Shown: positions 1 to 10,213, numbered from the stretch's first letter. The stretch: DNA of 64,000 nucleotides from an uncultured Myxococcaceae bacterium (GCA_945952225.1 CAMFHP010000010.1:50564-114563); one strand, 5' to 3'. Program-made: numbers and translations. The notes: a model not told the origin generated them from the sequence alone.

Positions 1-64
1 CCATGCCCGCGTCGAGCGTCGGACCCAGGAGCCCGAGCACCACCGTGCTGCGCTTCTTCGCCAT
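1..64 (-). CDS. rtcR: RtcR, sigma-54 activator of RNA repair genes (5' end only)
   Basis: Only the first 21 codons are inside the window. The reverse strand reads MAKKRSTVVLGLLGPTLDAG, which resembles the conserved start of RtcR proteins (a TVV-G-hG-LD pattern opening the CARF-like regulatory domain). RtcR is a sigma-54-dependent AAA+ activator that switches on rtcBA in response to RNA damage. The gene is divergent from rtcBA, the standard arrangement, and a near-consensus sigma-54 promoter faces rtcB in the shared gap. The call therefore rests on a short N-terminus plus strong context; the AAA+ and DNA-binding domains lie outside the window. Confidence 0.75.
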   Translation of the reverse strand, partial: MAKKRSTVVLGLLGPTLDAGM

Positions 65-74
65 CGGGATCAGA

Positions 75-95
75 GGTTATCTCAAGGGATAAACC
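75..95. promoter_or_regulatory. Imperfect inverted repeat in rtcR-rtcB gap
   Basis: GGTTATC (75-81) and GATAAACC (88-95) are inverted arms separated by six bases, with one extra T in one arm. The site lies just upstream of the rtcR start and about 42 bases upstream of the -24 element of the rtcB promoter, a plausible place for an activator binding site. Binding by RtcR is inference. Confidence 0.4.
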
Positions 96-136
96 GTCTG
101 CGCGAGAATCGCCGTGAAATCGCAGGCTGTGGGCCG

Positions 137-152
137 TGGCACGGGCGCTGCG
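137..152 (+). promoter_or_regulatory. Sigma-54 promoter of rtcBA
   Basis: TGGCACGGGCGCTGCG matches the sigma-54 consensus (TGGCACG-N4-TTGCW) exactly in the -24 box. The -12 GC is kept, at the correct ten-base spacing from the -24 GG. Transcription would begin near 163, leaving a leader of about 54 bases to the rtcB start at 217. In E. coli, rtcBA is transcribed by sigma-54 RNA polymerase activated by RtcR, whose gene is divergent here too. Confidence 0.8.
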
Positions 153-216
153 ATACGGCCCTCTCGACGGCGCGGAGGGGAAACAGATCCCGCGCGGTCG
201 GAGAGCGAGAGAGGTC

Positions 217-1446
<1,230 letters not shown>

Positions 1447-1450
1447 CGCG

Positions 1451-2470
1451 ATGATCGTGATCGACGGATCGGAAGGCGAAGGCGGCGGGCAGGTGCTCCG
1501 CTCGTCGCTCGCGCTCTCGGCGGTGACAGGGCAGCCCTTCACCCTCACGAAGGTGCGCGCGCGGCGGGCGAAGCCGGGGCTCCAGCGTCAGCACCTCACG
1601 GCCCTCAAGGCCGCCGCCGAGGTCGCGGGCGCAACGATCGAGGGCGCCGAGGTGGGCTCCGACACCGTGCGCTTCGCGCCCACGAAGCTCCGCGCGGGGG
1701 ACTACGTGTTTCGCATCGGCACGGCGGGGAGCGCGACGCTGGTGCTCCAGACCGTGGTGCCCGCGCTGCTCTGCGCCGACGGGCCTTCGACGGTGGTCGT
1801 CGAGGGCGGAACGCACAACCCCATGGCGCCTCCCTTCGAGTTCTTCGATCGGGTGTTTCTCCCGTGGGTCAACGCGATGGGCGCGTCGGTCACGGCCACG
1901 CTCGAACGCTCGGGGTTCTATCCCGCGGGCGGTGGGCGCATCCGTGTGTCGGTCACGCCCTTCGCGTCGCGCAACGCCATCGAGGTGACCTCCCGCGGCG
2001 CGCCCACGGACCGTCGCGTGGTGGCGCGCGTCGCGGGCCTCGCGGGCGCCATCGCCGAGCGCGAAGTGGCCGCAGCCGACGCGGTGCTCGGGTGGGGCCG
2101 AGCGTGTCTCCGCGTCGAGACGCTTCCGCGCGATCAGGGCCCTGGCAACGTGGTGATGGTCGAGGCGGGCTTCGCCCACACGCGCGAGCTCTTCACCGCC
2201 GTGGGCGAGAAGGGAACGCGCGCCGAAGACGTGGCCGAGGGTGTGGCCCGCGAGGCCCTCGCGTGGCTCGCGACGGAGGCGCCCGTGGGTGAGCACCTCG
2301 CGGATCAGCTCCTGCTCCCGATGGCCCTCGCCGCGGGCGGGCGCTTCGTGACCGTGGAGCCCTCGCTCCACACGCAGACCAACGCGCAGGTGATCGGGCG
2401 CTTTCTGCCCGTGGCCATCGACGCGAAGCCCGCAGACGGCGCGCGCTGGGAGCTCACCGTGCGGGTGTGA
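1451..2470 (+). CDS. rtcA: RtcA, RNA 3'-terminal phosphate cyclase
   Basis: ATP-dependent enzyme that turns RNA 3'-phosphate ends into 2',3'-cyclic phosphates, the substrate type used by RtcB; 339 aa, as expected. The N-terminus MIVIDGSEGEGGGQVLRSSL is the family hallmark, followed by RARRAKPGLQRQHL near residue 37 and the GTAGSATLVLQT segment near residue 90. A conserved His close to the C-terminus (about residue 315, in SLHTQTNAQ) corresponds to the adenylylated His region of the family. It starts four bases after rtcB and ends four bases before the convergent rubredoxin gene, so no room remains for a separate terminator. Confidence 0.96.
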   Translation: MIVIDGSEGEGGGQVLRSSLALSAVTGQPFTLTKVRARRAKPGLQRQHLTALKAAAEVAGATIEGAEVGSDTVRFAPTKLRAGDYVFRIGTAGSATLVLQTVVPALLCADGPSTVVVEGGTHNPMAPPFEFFDRVFLPWVNAMGASVTATLERSGFYPAGGGRIRVSVTPFASRNAIEVTSRGAPTDRRVVARVAGLAGAIAEREVAAADAVLGWGRACLRVETLPRDQGPGNVVMVEAGFAHTRELFTAVGEKGTRAEDVAEGVAREALAWLATEAPVGEHLADQLLLPMALAAGGRFVTVEPSLHTQTNAQVIGRFLPVAIDAKPADGARWELTVRV

Positions 2471-2473
2471 CGG

Positions 2474-2638
2474 TCAGTCGTTCATGGCCTCGAAATCGGC
2501 CTTCGTGGCGCCGCAATCGGGGCACACCCAGTCCGCGGGGAGCGACTCGAAGGGCGTGCCCGCGGGGATGCCCGACGAGGGGTCTCCTTCGGCGGGGTCG
2601 TAGACGTGATCGCAGACCATGCAGCGGTACCTCTTCAT
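2474..2638 (-). CDS. Rubredoxin (54 aa)
   Basis: Small iron protein for one-electron transfer. The 54-residue product starts [19 protein letters not shown] and has the two rubredoxin knuckles: CMVCDHVYD (Cys6, Cys9) and CPDCGATK (Cys39, Cys42). The four Cys bind one Fe. The [18 protein letters not shown] stretch between them is typical of the family. The start codon overlaps the stop of the upstream MarR gene in an ATGA, so the two are translationally coupled. This suggests the regulator answers a redox or oxidative signal, but the electron partner is not encoded nearby. Family identification is secure; its physiological role is not. Confidence 0.95.
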   Translation of the reverse strand: MKRYRCMVCDHVYDPAEGDPSSGIPAGTPFESLPADWVCPDCGATKADFEAMND

Positions 2639-3213
2639 CGGCGTCGGCTCCGGGGGGTGGGGGTGGTGGTCTTCGTCGCGGGGGCCTTCGTGGCGCGCGT
2701 GGGGGCGCGCGACGGGGCCTTCGGGGTTGGCTTCGTGGCGGTCTTCGCGGCGGATTTCGCGGGGGCCTTCTCCGGGGGCTCCAGCACGGCGGCGCAGAAC
2801 GCGGCGTGCTGCTGGAGCGCCTTGCGGGTCACCGCACCGAAGACCTCGCGGGTCACGGCGGCGAGCACCTCGTCGGCCTCGCGCCTCCGTCGTCGACCGG
2901 TCTTCGTGATGAACAGCCGCTGCACGCGCCGATCGCCCGGATCGCGCGCCCGCAGGATGAGCTGCGACGCTTCGAGGCGATCGAGGAGCGGCGTGAGCGT
3001 CGACTTCTCGTAGCTCGCCACCTGCGCGAGCGCCGTGGCCGAGAGCCCGTCGTCACCCTCGATGGCCGTGAGGAGCGCGAGCTGCGCGAGGTTCACGTCG
3101 TCGAGTCCGGCGTCTTTGAACGCCTGCCTGCACCGCGCCTGGAGCGCCAGCGCGAGCCGTTGCGTCAGCACGATGGGGTTGTCGCGCAGCGCCGGTGCCG
3201 CCTTGCCGGTCAT
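2635..3213 (-). CDS. MarR-family regulator with basic H1-like tail
   Basis: Predicted dimeric winged-helix repressor or activator, 192 aa. Residues 1-140 form the MarR fold: [17 protein letters not shown] helix, [18 protein letters not shown], recognition region [20 protein letters not shown], and the wing with [16 protein letters not shown], where D-x-R-R is the family signature. From about residue 146 the protein changes to a tail of roughly 45 residues made mostly of Lys, Ala, Pro, Thr and Arg, like histone H1 or AlgP C-termini, likely adding nonspecific DNA binding. The ATG at 3213 was chosen because the MarR domain begins there; an in-frame extension upstream has no domain support. It is coupled to rubredoxin through ATGA. 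No operator was recognised. Confidence 0.88.
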   Translation of the reverse strand: MTGKAAPALRDNPIVLTQRLALALQARCRQAFKDAGLDDVNLAQLALLTAIEGDDGLSATALAQVASYEKSTLTPLLDRLEASQLILRARDPGDRRVQRLFITKTGRRRRREADEVLAAVTREVFGAVTRKALQQHAAFCAAVLEPPEKAPAKSAAKTATKPTPKAPSRAPTRATKAPATKTTTPTPRSRRR

Positions 3214-3301
3214 GGTCGTACGGTGCCCCACGATCACACCCCGCGTACAGCGAAAACACCTGGAACGTACGGTCTCCGGGAGATCGTTCGGTTGCGTACG
3301 A

Positions 3302-4696
3302 TCAGGCGTCGCGGCTCTTGCGCTCGATCCACGCGGCGACCTCGCGGGCGTGGGCCACGCCGTGGGCGCGGATGCCGTGGGGAACCTCTCCGCGGTCGAC
3401 GTTGGCCTTCGGAATGAGCGCGCGCTTGAAGCCCAGCTTCGCGGCCTCTTCGAGCCGTGGGGTGCATCGGGGCACGGCGCGCACCTCGCCCGCGAGTCCA
3501 ATCTCGCCGAAGACCACCATGTCCGCGGGGAGGCTCAGCTCCACCACGCTCGATGCGATGGCGCAGGCGACGGCGAGGTCGGCGGCGGGCTCTTCGATGG
3601 AGGCTCCGCCCGCCACGGACACGAACACGTCGCGGTCGCGCACCGAGAGGCCCGCGCGCTGCCCGAGCACCGCCGCGAGGATCGAGAGGCGCGTGGGGTC
3701 GATGCCCGTGGCCACGCGGCGCGGCGAGGGCATGGCGCTCGGGGTCACGAGGGCCTGCACTTCGAGCAGCAACGGGCGCACGCCGTCGGCCGACGAGACC
3801 ACCACGGAGCCGGGCACGTCCTTCGGGCGCTCGGAGAGGAACAGCGACGACGGATCGGCCACCTCGCGGAGCCCCTCGCGCGACATCTCCATCACGGCGA
3901 GCTCGCCCGACGCGCCAAAGCGGTTCTTCACCGTGCGCAGCAGCCGCGGTCCGCCCGAGCGCTGACCGTCGAAGGCCAGCACCACGTCGACGAGGTGTTC
4001 GAGCACTTTGGGGCCCGCGAGCGATCCGTCCTTCGTGACGTGTCCGATGAGAATCATCGTGCGCGCCTGCTGCTTCGCGAGGGTCACGAGCCGCGAGGTC
4101 ACCTCACGGAGCTGGGCCACGCTCCCCGCGGCGCTTTCGAGGTCGGCGACCCGCATGGTCTGCACCGAGTCCACGGCGATCACCGCGGGGTCGTGCTGCG
4201 CGATGGCCGCTTCGACGTCTTCGAGGTCTCCGCTCGCCACGAGGCGCAGCGCGTCGGTCTCTGCCACGCCGAGCCGCCGCGCGCGCCCGGCCACCTGCGC
4301 GGCCGACTCTTCACCGCTCGCGTAGAGCACGCCGCCGCGGCGTCGCGGACCCTTCGTGAGCTCTGCCACGAGCTGCAACATCAGCGTGCTCTTGCCCACG
4401 CCGGGCTCGCCGCCGATGAGCACCACGCTGCCCTCGACGAGTCCGCCGCCGAGCACGCGGTCGACCTCGGGCATGTTCGTGGGATGGCGCGCCGCCTCGT
4501 CTTGCATGGCCTCGCCGAGGGCCACGGCCTTCGAGCCCGTGGCGCTCACGGCGATGTTGCGCGCGGCCTTCGAGCCTCCGCGCGGGGCGCGCTCTTCGAC
4601 GAGGGTGTTCCACCCCTTGCAGTTGCGGCACTGGCCTGCCCACTTCGGGTATGAGGCCGCACACGACTGACACACGAACGCGGTGGTCTCTTTCAC
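3302..4696 (-). CDS. radA: RadA, DNA repair ATPase
   Basis: RecA-like ATPase that processes recombination branches and drives D-loop migration; 464 aa, normal length. The N-terminal zinc finger is CQSC...CRNC (residues 9-26). The ATPase core has Walker A GEPGVGKST near residue 95 and a Walker B-like VIAVDSVQT near 170. VKNRFGASGE carries the RadA-specific KNRFG motif. The C-terminal third is the Lon-protease-like domain (GGASIEEPAADLAVACAI). The start codon is the only sensible one, with the zinc finger beginning at residue 9. It is separated from the MarR gene by 88 bases and from the upstream membrane-protein gene by 67, so its own promoter is possible. Confidence 0.97.
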   Translation of the reverse strand: MKETTAFVCQSCAASYPKWAGQCRNCKGWNTLVEERAPRGGSKAARNIAVSATGSKAVALGEAMQDEAARHPTNMPEVDRVLGGGLVEGSVVLIGGEPGVGKSTLMLQLVAELTKGPRRRGGVLYASGEESAAQVAGRARRLGVAETDALRLVASGDLEDVEAAIAQHDPAVIAVDSVQTMRVADLESAAGSVAQLREVTSRLVTLAKQQARTMILIGHVTKDGSLAGPKVLEHLVDVVLAFDGQRSGGPRLLRTVKNRFGASGELAVMEMSREGLREVADPSSLFLSERPKDVPGSVVVSSADGVRPLLLEVQALVTPSAMPSPRRVATGIDPTRLSILAAVLGQRAGLSVRDRDVFVSVAGGASIEEPAADLAVACAIASSVVELSLPADMVVFGEIGLAGEVRAVPRCTPRLEEAAKLGFKRALIPKANVDRGEVPHGIRAHGVAHAREVAAWIERKSRDA

Positions 4697-4763
4697 GCGC
4701 GCGGTGGTACTCCGCGCGGCGCGGGGCGGGCAATGGGCGGTGACGTCACGGTGACGTTGGCTG

Positions 4764-5090
4764 TCAACGGAGACGGGAGAGGCGTCCGCGGCGCGCGTCC
4801 CAGATCACGATGCCGACGGAGGTGAAGAAGCCCGCGATGGCGCCCACGATGGCGCCGAGCCACGCCGCGTAGGGGGCGACGTGCGCGAGGAGCCATTCGA
4901 ACACCGCGCGCGGGAGGAACCACGGCGGCGCCACGCGGTGCAGCAGCCACCAGAGGGCGGCGGCGCCGAGGGCCGAGAGCAGGGCCGTGACGCCGACGCA
5001 GCGGGCGAGGGTGCGGAGCCATCCGCCGCGGGGCGGAGGGGGCGGAGGCGGGAGATCGGAGGGCGAGAGGGGATCGGAGGGAGGGCTCAT
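4764..5090 (-). CDS. Small membrane protein, unknown function
   Basis: A 108-aa protein I do not recognise. The first 20 residues are Ser/Pro-rich with a run of seven prolines, followed by GGW and Arg. Two hydrophobic segments follow: residues 31-52 (GVTALLSALGAAALWWLLH) and about 75-97 (AWLGAIVGAIAGFFTSVGIV). They are joined by an amphipathic stretch with several aromatic residues. The C-terminus WDARRGRLSRLR is basic, which by the positive-inside rule favours a cytoplasmic end. Codon use is like its neighbours. It lies between prkA (26 bases upstream) and radA and may be read from the prkA transcript. Real gene likely, function open. Confidence 0.6.
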   Translation of the reverse strand: MSPPSDPLSPSDLPPPPPPPRGGWLRTLARCVGVTALLSALGAAALWWLLHRVAPPWFLPRAVFEWLLAHVAPYAAWLGAIVGAIAGFFTSVGIVIWDARRGRLSRLR

Positions 5091-5116
5091 CGCGGCGCCA
5101 CGATAGCGCCGGGGGA

Positions 5117-7174
5117 CTACGCCTTCACGTCACCGCGGGCGAAGATCGACGAGACGAAATCGAGCACGTTCTTCGCGCAGATCTCGCAGTAGCCGTAGTT
5201 GCGGATCATGCGGGTCTTCACGGCGTCGATCTTCTCCTGCGTGTCGCGGTCGACGACGTTGGAGACCACCGAGGTGAACTTGATGGTGTCCTTCTTGTCT
5301 TCGAAGAGCTTGAGCTCCAGGGCGCGGCGCAGGCGGTCGTTGGTGTCGTAGTTGAACTTCTTGCCTTCGAGGGCGAGGGCGCCGATGAAGTTCATGATCT
5401 CGCGGCGGAAGTCGTCTTTGCGCGACTCGGCCACGTCGATCTTCTCTTCGATGGAGCGCATGAGCCGCTCGTCGGGCTCCTCGTCGCGGCCCGTGTAGCG
5501 GTTCTTGACCTTCTCCTTGAGGGTGTGGGCGCGCACGTTGTCGACGTAGTTGGCGGCCAGCTTGGCGATCTCGCCCTCGTCGGCGCTGATGGCCCGCTGC
5601 ACCTCGTTCTTCACCACGTCTTCGTACTCGCGCTTCACCACGGAGATGAGGTCGGCGTAGCGCTTCCGCTGCTCGTCGCTCGTGATGAGCGAGTGCGTGC
5701 GGAGGCCTTTCTCGAGCTCGTTCATCACCATGAAGGGGTTGAGGCAGCCCTCTTCTTCCTTCACCAGCGCGTTGGAGATCTTGTCCTGCACGTAGCGGGG
5801 AGAGACGCCGTCCATGCCCTCGCGGCGCGAGTCTTTGCGCAGCTCCTTCACGGTGTCTTGCGTGTACCCGGGGAGCACCTTGCCGTCGTAGAGCTTGAGC
5901 TTCTGGAGCAGCGTGAGGTTGTGCTTCTTCGGGTCTTCGAGGCGCGTGAGCACGGCCCACATCGCGGCCATCTCCAGCGTGTGCGGCGCCACGTGCTTGC
6001 CGCGCACCTTGCCCTGCGAGAAGTCCTTCGCGTAGATGCGCGTCTCTTCGGCGAGGCGGGTGATGTACGGCACGTCGATCTTGATCGTGCGGTCTCGAAG
6101 CGCCTCCATGAACTCGTTGGCGAGGAGCTTCTTGTACTCGGCCTCGTTGGTGTGGCCGAGGATCACCTCGTCGATGTCGGTCTGCGCGAACTTCTTCGGC
6201 TTGATACGGTGCTCCTGCGAGGCGCCGAGAAGGTCATAGAGGAAGGCCACGTCGAGCTTGAGCACCTCGACGAACTCCACGATGCCGCGGTTGGCGATGT
6301 TGAACTCGCCGTCGAAGTTGAACGCGCGGGGGTCGCTGTCCGAGCCGTACTCCGCGATCTTTCGGTAGTTGATGTCGCCCGTGAGCTCGGTGGAGTCCTG
6401 GTTCTTCTCGTCCTTGGGCTGAAAGGTTCCGATGCCCACGCGGTCCTTCTCCGAGAGCAGGATGCGCCGCACGCGGATGTGGTTCGACACCACGCGGGAC
6501 CAGTCGCCCTTGTAGCGCTCCATGAGGCTCTTGAAGATGAACCGGCACGCGGGGTCGAGGTCGCCGTCGACGCGCACCGGGTGGCGCTCGTTGCCCAGTT
6601 CGAGCTCCTTGATGGCCCGCGCGCGCCACTCCTGCGGAATGAGTCGCAGGGGCTCCTCGTGCATCGGGCACGGGAACGCGCCCCCGCCTTCGGACTTGTC
6701 CGACACGAGCCCGGTGCCTTCGAGGTTCACCCAGGTGAACGTGTAGAGCGCGCCCTCGGGCGTGCGCGAGTAGTCTTCGATGCCCTTCTTCAGCAGCCGC
6801 GCGATGGTGCTCTTCGACGATCCCACGGGGCCGTGCAGCAGGATCACGCGCCGCTCGGGGCCGTAGCCCTCGGCCGCCGCGCGGAGCACCGTCACGAGTC
6901 GCATGAGCTGGATGTCGAGGCCGAAGACCGCGTCGCGACCGCTCCCCGTGTCATCGCGGAAGAAGCCGTAGCGCACGATCTTCTTCTTGTTGTCGATGTA
7001 CTCCTCCTGCCCCGCGCCGATGACCATGTCGTAGAGGCGCTGAAAGGCGTTGCGGGTCACCGTCGGGCGCTCGCGCACGATCTGGAGATAGTCCTCGAAC
7101 GAGCCCTCCCAGTGGAGATCACGGTACTGGTCGTAATCCTGAAGGGCTGCGATCCGCTCGATCATCTGGGCCAT
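5117..7174 (-). CDS. prkA: PrkA-type serine protein kinase / AAA ATPase
   Basis: Cytoplasmic AAA-containing protein of the PrkA family; 685 aa, close to family length. The N-terminal AAA_PrkA domain holds Walker [10 protein letters not shown]. The C-terminal region (about 420-685) is the PrkA kinase-like domain, with [19 protein letters not shown] typical of the family. PrkA proteins are linked to stress, sporulation and nitrogen-starvation responses, often in an operon with yeaH/ycgB (SpoVR); neither is adjacent here. Start chosen at [19 protein letters not shown]; an upstream in-frame extension of 30 residues is unlike the family. The 195-base upstream gap holds an inverted repeat at 7309-7328. 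Confidence 0.95.
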   Translation of the reverse strand: MAQMIERIAALQDYDQYRDLHWEGSFEDYLQIVRERPTVTRNAFQRLYDMVIGAGQEEYIDNKKKIVRYGFFRDDTGSGRDAVFGLDIQLMRLVTVLRAAAEGYGPERRVILLHGPVGSSKSTIARLLKKGIEDYSRTPEGALYTFTWVNLEGTGLVSDKSEGGGAFPCPMHEEPLRLIPQEWRARAIKELELGNERHPVRVDGDLDPACRFIFKSLMERYKGDWSRVVSNHIRVRRILLSEKDRVGIGTFQPKDEKNQDSTELTGDINYRKIAEYGSDSDPRAFNFDGEFNIANRGIVEFVEVLKLDVAFLYDLLGASQEHRIKPKKFAQTDIDEVILGHTNEAEYKKLLANEFMEALRDRTIKIDVPYITRLAEETRIYAKDFSQGKVRGKHVAPHTLEMAAMWAVLTRLEDPKKHNLTLLQKLKLYDGKVLPGYTQDTVKELRKDSRREGMDGVSPRYVQDKISNALVKEEEGCLNPFMVMNELEKGLRTHSLITSDEQRKRYADLISVVKREYEDVVKNEVQRAISADEGEIAKLAANYVDNVRAHTLKEKVKNRYTGRDEEPDERLMRSIEEKIDVAESRKDDFRREIMNFIGALALEGKKFNYDTNDRLRRALELKLFEDKKDTIKFTSVVSNVVDRDTQEKIDAVKTRMIRNYGYCEICAKNVLDFVSSIFARGDVKA

Positions 7175-7308
7175 GTGTGTGTCGCTCCGGCTGCTTGTTC
7201 GAGACGAGACGTGAAGAGAGGCACCTTGGAGTGTAGGAAAGAAGCGCGCCCGCGGCCAACACAAACACGGCCTCGCGTGGCCGCATCACCCTCCGCGCGA
7301 AGTGCCAT

Positions 7309-7328
7309 GCGCCAAGGTGTTTTGGCGC
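7309..7328. promoter_or_regulatory. Inverted repeat upstream of prkA
   Basis: GCGCCAA and TTGGCGC are perfect seven-base arms around a six-base centre. The site lies 135 bases upstream of the prkA start and 42 bases past the stop of the upstream nucleotidase gene (both minus strand). No T-run follows, so an operator is slightly more likely than a terminator. Confidence 0.35.
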
Positions 7329-7369
7329 GGTGAAGCGTCTCGTTTGCAGACAGCGCGCGAGGGCTCCGC

Positions 7370-8953
7370 TCAACGCTCGTCGCGGGTGATGCGCCCGTCG
7401 CCGTCGCGGTCGAGCGCGCGCACGATCTCGTCGGCCATCATCGCGCCCGTGGGTCGACGGAGCAGCGTTGCGAGCGCGCGTCGGAGCTCGCCGCGGTCGA
7501 CGGCTCCATCTCCGTCTGCGTCGATCGCTTCGAAGGGCGGCAGCGTGCGCCAGAGGTCGCGCGCGAAGGCTTCGAGCGCGATGAGCTTGAGCTCGCGTCC
7601 CGCGTCGCGCGGCGGCACGCGGCCCGGATTCTCTCGCGCGAATCGCACGAGGGCCTCGATGCGATCCATGCCGTCGAAGAGCACGCGCACCGTGGCCACG
7701 CGGTAGGCGCGCGCGGCGTCGAAGGGCGCGTTCGCGAGGTGCGTGACACGGCCCGCGGCGTCGACTCGCACGCCGTCGTCGACCTGCAGAAAGCCCGGCG
7801 CGGGCGATGGGGCGTGGGCGCGCGATCCCTCGATGGCGTCGCGCACGGCGGCGCCGGGCATGGTCACCGTGACCACCTCGTTGGCGAAGGGGAGCTCGGT
7901 CTCCAGGTCACCGAAGGTGAACGCGCCCTCGTAGCGTCGGTTGCCGCGGAGCCCTCCGCCGTTGAGCAGCGCGACGTCGGCGCCGAGCGCGTCGCGCACC
8001 TTCGAACAGATCAGCGCGCCCATCGTGGTCTGCTGCCAGCGCGAGCACTCCGACGAGAGCGCGTCGTCGGGACCGAGCGGTCGCAGCACCTCACCGTGGA
8101 GCGCCGTCACCGTCGCCTGGTGCTTCGCCACCGTCGCGGCCAGCGCGGGATCGGGCGTGACCTCGCGCAGTGATTCGAGGCGCACGGTGACGCGCGGAAG
8201 ATCACGGCCCGAGGTGGGCGCGTCGGCGGGCCATTCGAGGTCGACCACCGCGACGTGCGTGGCGTCGAGGCCGGCCTTCACGATCCACGCGCCGTGGAGC
8301 GCTTCGACGTGGGGCTCGTGCTCGTGACCGCCCACGATCACCGGAATCGGCGGGTCTTGCTGCGCCAGCGCGAGGGCGCGGTCGCGCGAGAGAGACTGGT
8401 GCGTCATCGCGATCACGCAGGCGCATCCGTCGTCGGCGACGAGCGCGCGGGCCGTGGCGAGCGCGGTCTCGTTGGCGGGCGCGATGGGGAGGTTGTTGAA
8501 CGCGCCGGGCGGATAGAGCGCGGGGTCTTCGCCGAGCACGCCGAGCATGCCCACGCGTACCGCGCGCGTGGTCGGTCCCGAGACGGTGAGCACCTGCGTG
8601 GCCGGGAGCGGGTGCGCGAAGCCGCGGAGGTTCGTGTTGAGCCACACGCCGCGGAACTCCTGCGTGCGGGCCACGAGCTCGGCGTAGGGAACGTCCTGCT
8701 CGTGGTTGCCGAAGCACACGTGCGTGATGGGCACGGCGTTGAGCGCGTCGACCATGGCGCGTCCGTGGTCGAGGCTCGAGAGCAAGGAGGGAGCGACGAA
8801 ATCGCCCGCGAGGGTGGTGAGCGTGAGGTCGGCGTCACCGCGTGCGCGCTGCGCGTCGGCGAAGGCGCGCAGCCGCGGGAGGTGGTCGAGGAGGTAGACG
8901 TCGTTGACGCAGAGGAGGCGCAGGCGTGGTCCGCGCCGCGGCGGGAGGCTCAT
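7370..8953 (-). CDS. Metallophosphatase/5'-nucleotidase with C-terminal EF-hands
   Basis: Predicted two-metal phosphoesterase of the UshA/5'-nucleotidase type, 527 aa. The N-terminal calcineurin-like domain has AGDF, FGNHEQD, a TH in AMTHQS and GGHEHEP. The first metal motif reads NDVYLL, where the usual D-x-H has Tyr in place of His. The C-terminal nucleotidase domain follows (ALLNGGGLRGNRRYEG, FGDLETELPF). The last 60 residues add two EF-hand loops, DADGDGAVDRGE and DRDGDGRITRDE, which should bind calcium. There is no signal peptide, whereas most relatives are secreted or periplasmic. Substrate is unknown. It is a single minus-strand gene between prkA and the ene-reductase gene. Confidence 0.88.
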   Translation of the reverse strand: MSLPPRRGPRLRLLCVNDVYLLDHLPRLRAFADAQRARGDADLTLTTLAGDFVAPSLLSSLDHGRAMVDALNAVPITHVCFGNHEQDVPYAELVARTQEFRGVWLNTNLRGFAHPLPATQVLTVSGPTTRAVRVGMLGVLGEDPALYPPGAFNNLPIAPANETALATARALVADDGCACVIAMTHQSLSRDRALALAQQDPPIPVIVGGHEHEPHVEALHGAWIVKAGLDATHVAVVDLEWPADAPTSGRDLPRVTVRLESLREVTPDPALAATVAKHQATVTALHGEVLRPLGPDDALSSECSRWQQTTMGALICSKVRDALGADVALLNGGGLRGNRRYEGAFTFGDLETELPFANEVVTVTMPGAAVRDAIEGSRAHAPSPAPGFLQVDDGVRVDAAGRVTHLANAPFDAARAYRVATVRVLFDGMDRIEALVRFARENPGRVPPRDAGRELKLIALEAFARDLWRTLPPFEAIDADGDGAVDRGELRRALATLLRRPTGAMMADEIVRALDRDGDGRITRDER

Positions 8954-8987
8954 GGGCGGAGGCTAACAACACCGCGCGCGCCGTGGA

Positions 8988-10061
8988 TCACTCCGCGGCG
9001 GGGTAGTCGGTGTAGCCCTTCGGTCCGGGCGTGTAGAAGGTCGACGGATCGGGCGCGGCGAGCGCGCGGCCCGCACGGAAGCGCTCGACGAGGTCGGGGT
9101 TCGCGATGAAGGGACGGCCGAAGGCCACGAGGTCGGCGCGCTTCTCGGCGAGGGCCTGCTCCGCGGTGGTGGCATCGAAGCCGCCCGCGAGAATGAACAC
9201 GCCCTCGAAGGCCGCGCGGAGCGACTGCTTCAGCGACGCAGGCACCGGCGGCGCGCCCATCGCCGAGTGATCGAGCACGTGCACGTACGCGATCTTGAGC
9301 GCCGAGAGCTCGCGCACGAGGGCCTCGTACTGCGCGTCGACGCCTTCGAAGCCGCCGGTGTGGTTGAACACACCGTAGGGCGAGAGGCGGATGCCCACGC
9401 GGTCGGCGCCGATGGCCGCGGCGGTGCGCTTCGCGATCTCCAGGGCGAAGCGGTTGCGGTTCTCCGCGGAGCCGCCCCAGCGGTCGGTGCGGGTGTTCAC
9501 GTTCGCGTTGAGAAACTGCTCGACGAGGTAGCCGTTCGCGCCGTGGATCTCGACGCCGTCGAGGCCCGCCTCGCGCGCCCGCTTCGCCGCGTGCACGTAC
9601 TCTTCGATCACCGCTTCGACCTCGGCGTCGGTGAGCGCGTGGGGCTGCGAGTGGGGCACCATGCCGGCGCCGTCGACGTACATCTCTCCGGGCAGGAGCA
9701 CGTCGGTCGGAGACACCACACGCGCGCCCTTCGGGAGGTTCGCCGCCGCGCTCACACGGCCCGTGTGCATGCGCTGAACGAAGATCGCCCCGCCCTTCGC
9801 GTGCACCGCGTCGGCGACGAGCTTCCACCCCGCCACCTGGGCGTCGCTGTAGACGCCGGGGATGCGCGCGTAGCCGATGCCGTCGGGCGAGGGCGAGGTG
9901 CCCTCGGTGATGAGCAGACCGGCCGACGCGCGCTGCGCGTAGTACTCGGCCACGAGGGCGTTGGGGGCGTTCTGTTCGACCGCGCGCGAGCGGGTCATGG
10001 GCGCCATCGCGATGCGGTTCTTGAGCGTGAGCGGGCCGAGCTTGATCGGGTCGAAGAGCAT
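8988..10061 (-). CDS. Old Yellow Enzyme family ene-reductase
   Basis: FMN-dependent NAD(P)H oxidoreductase that reduces activated C=C bonds or nitrate esters, in the NemA/alkene-reductase group; 357 aa, standard length. The N-terminus FDPIKLGPLTLKNRIAMAPM begins the TIM barrel. EIHGANGYLVEQFL carries the His-x-x-Asn pair that binds the substrate carbonyl. RWGGSAENRNRFALEI and FGRPFIANPDL are the flavin-phosphate and C-terminal signatures. The ATG at 10061 gives the canonical N-terminus. It is 34 bases from the upstream end of the nucleotidase gene; no dedicated regulator is adjacent. Physiological substrate cannot be read from sequence. Confidence 0.95.
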   Translation of the reverse strand: MLFDPIKLGPLTLKNRIAMAPMTRSRAVEQNAPNALVAEYYAQRASAGLLITEGTSPSPDGIGYARIPGVYSDAQVAGWKLVADAVHAKGGAIFVQRMHTGRVSAAANLPKGARVVSPTDVLLPGEMYVDGAGMVPHSQPHALTDAEVEAVIEEYVHAAKRAREAGLDGVEIHGANGYLVEQFLNANVNTRTDRWGGSAENRNRFALEIAKRTAAAIGADRVGIRLSPYGVFNHTGGFEGVDAQYEALVRELSALKIAYVHVLDHSAMGAPPVPASLKQSLRAAFEGVFILAGGFDATTAEQALAEKRADLVAFGRPFIANPDLVERFRAGRALAAPDPSTFYTPGPKGYTDYPAAE

Positions 10062-10213
10062 GGGGAGAAACCTCGTGGCGATCCGTCGTGGGTGACGGGC
10101 CGCGCAACCTCGACACGATGGCCGCGCCGCGCAAGCGCCCGACGTGCGAGCGATTGAGATTCCCAGGGCGCGAAGATGTGATGTCGGGGTTGCCCCGATG
10201 GGCGGAAGAGGGC

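Noticed and set aside
7283..7302. TGGCAC-containing sigma-54-like site upstream of prkA (minus strand)
   Set aside because: The GC of the -12 box is two bases off the required spacing.
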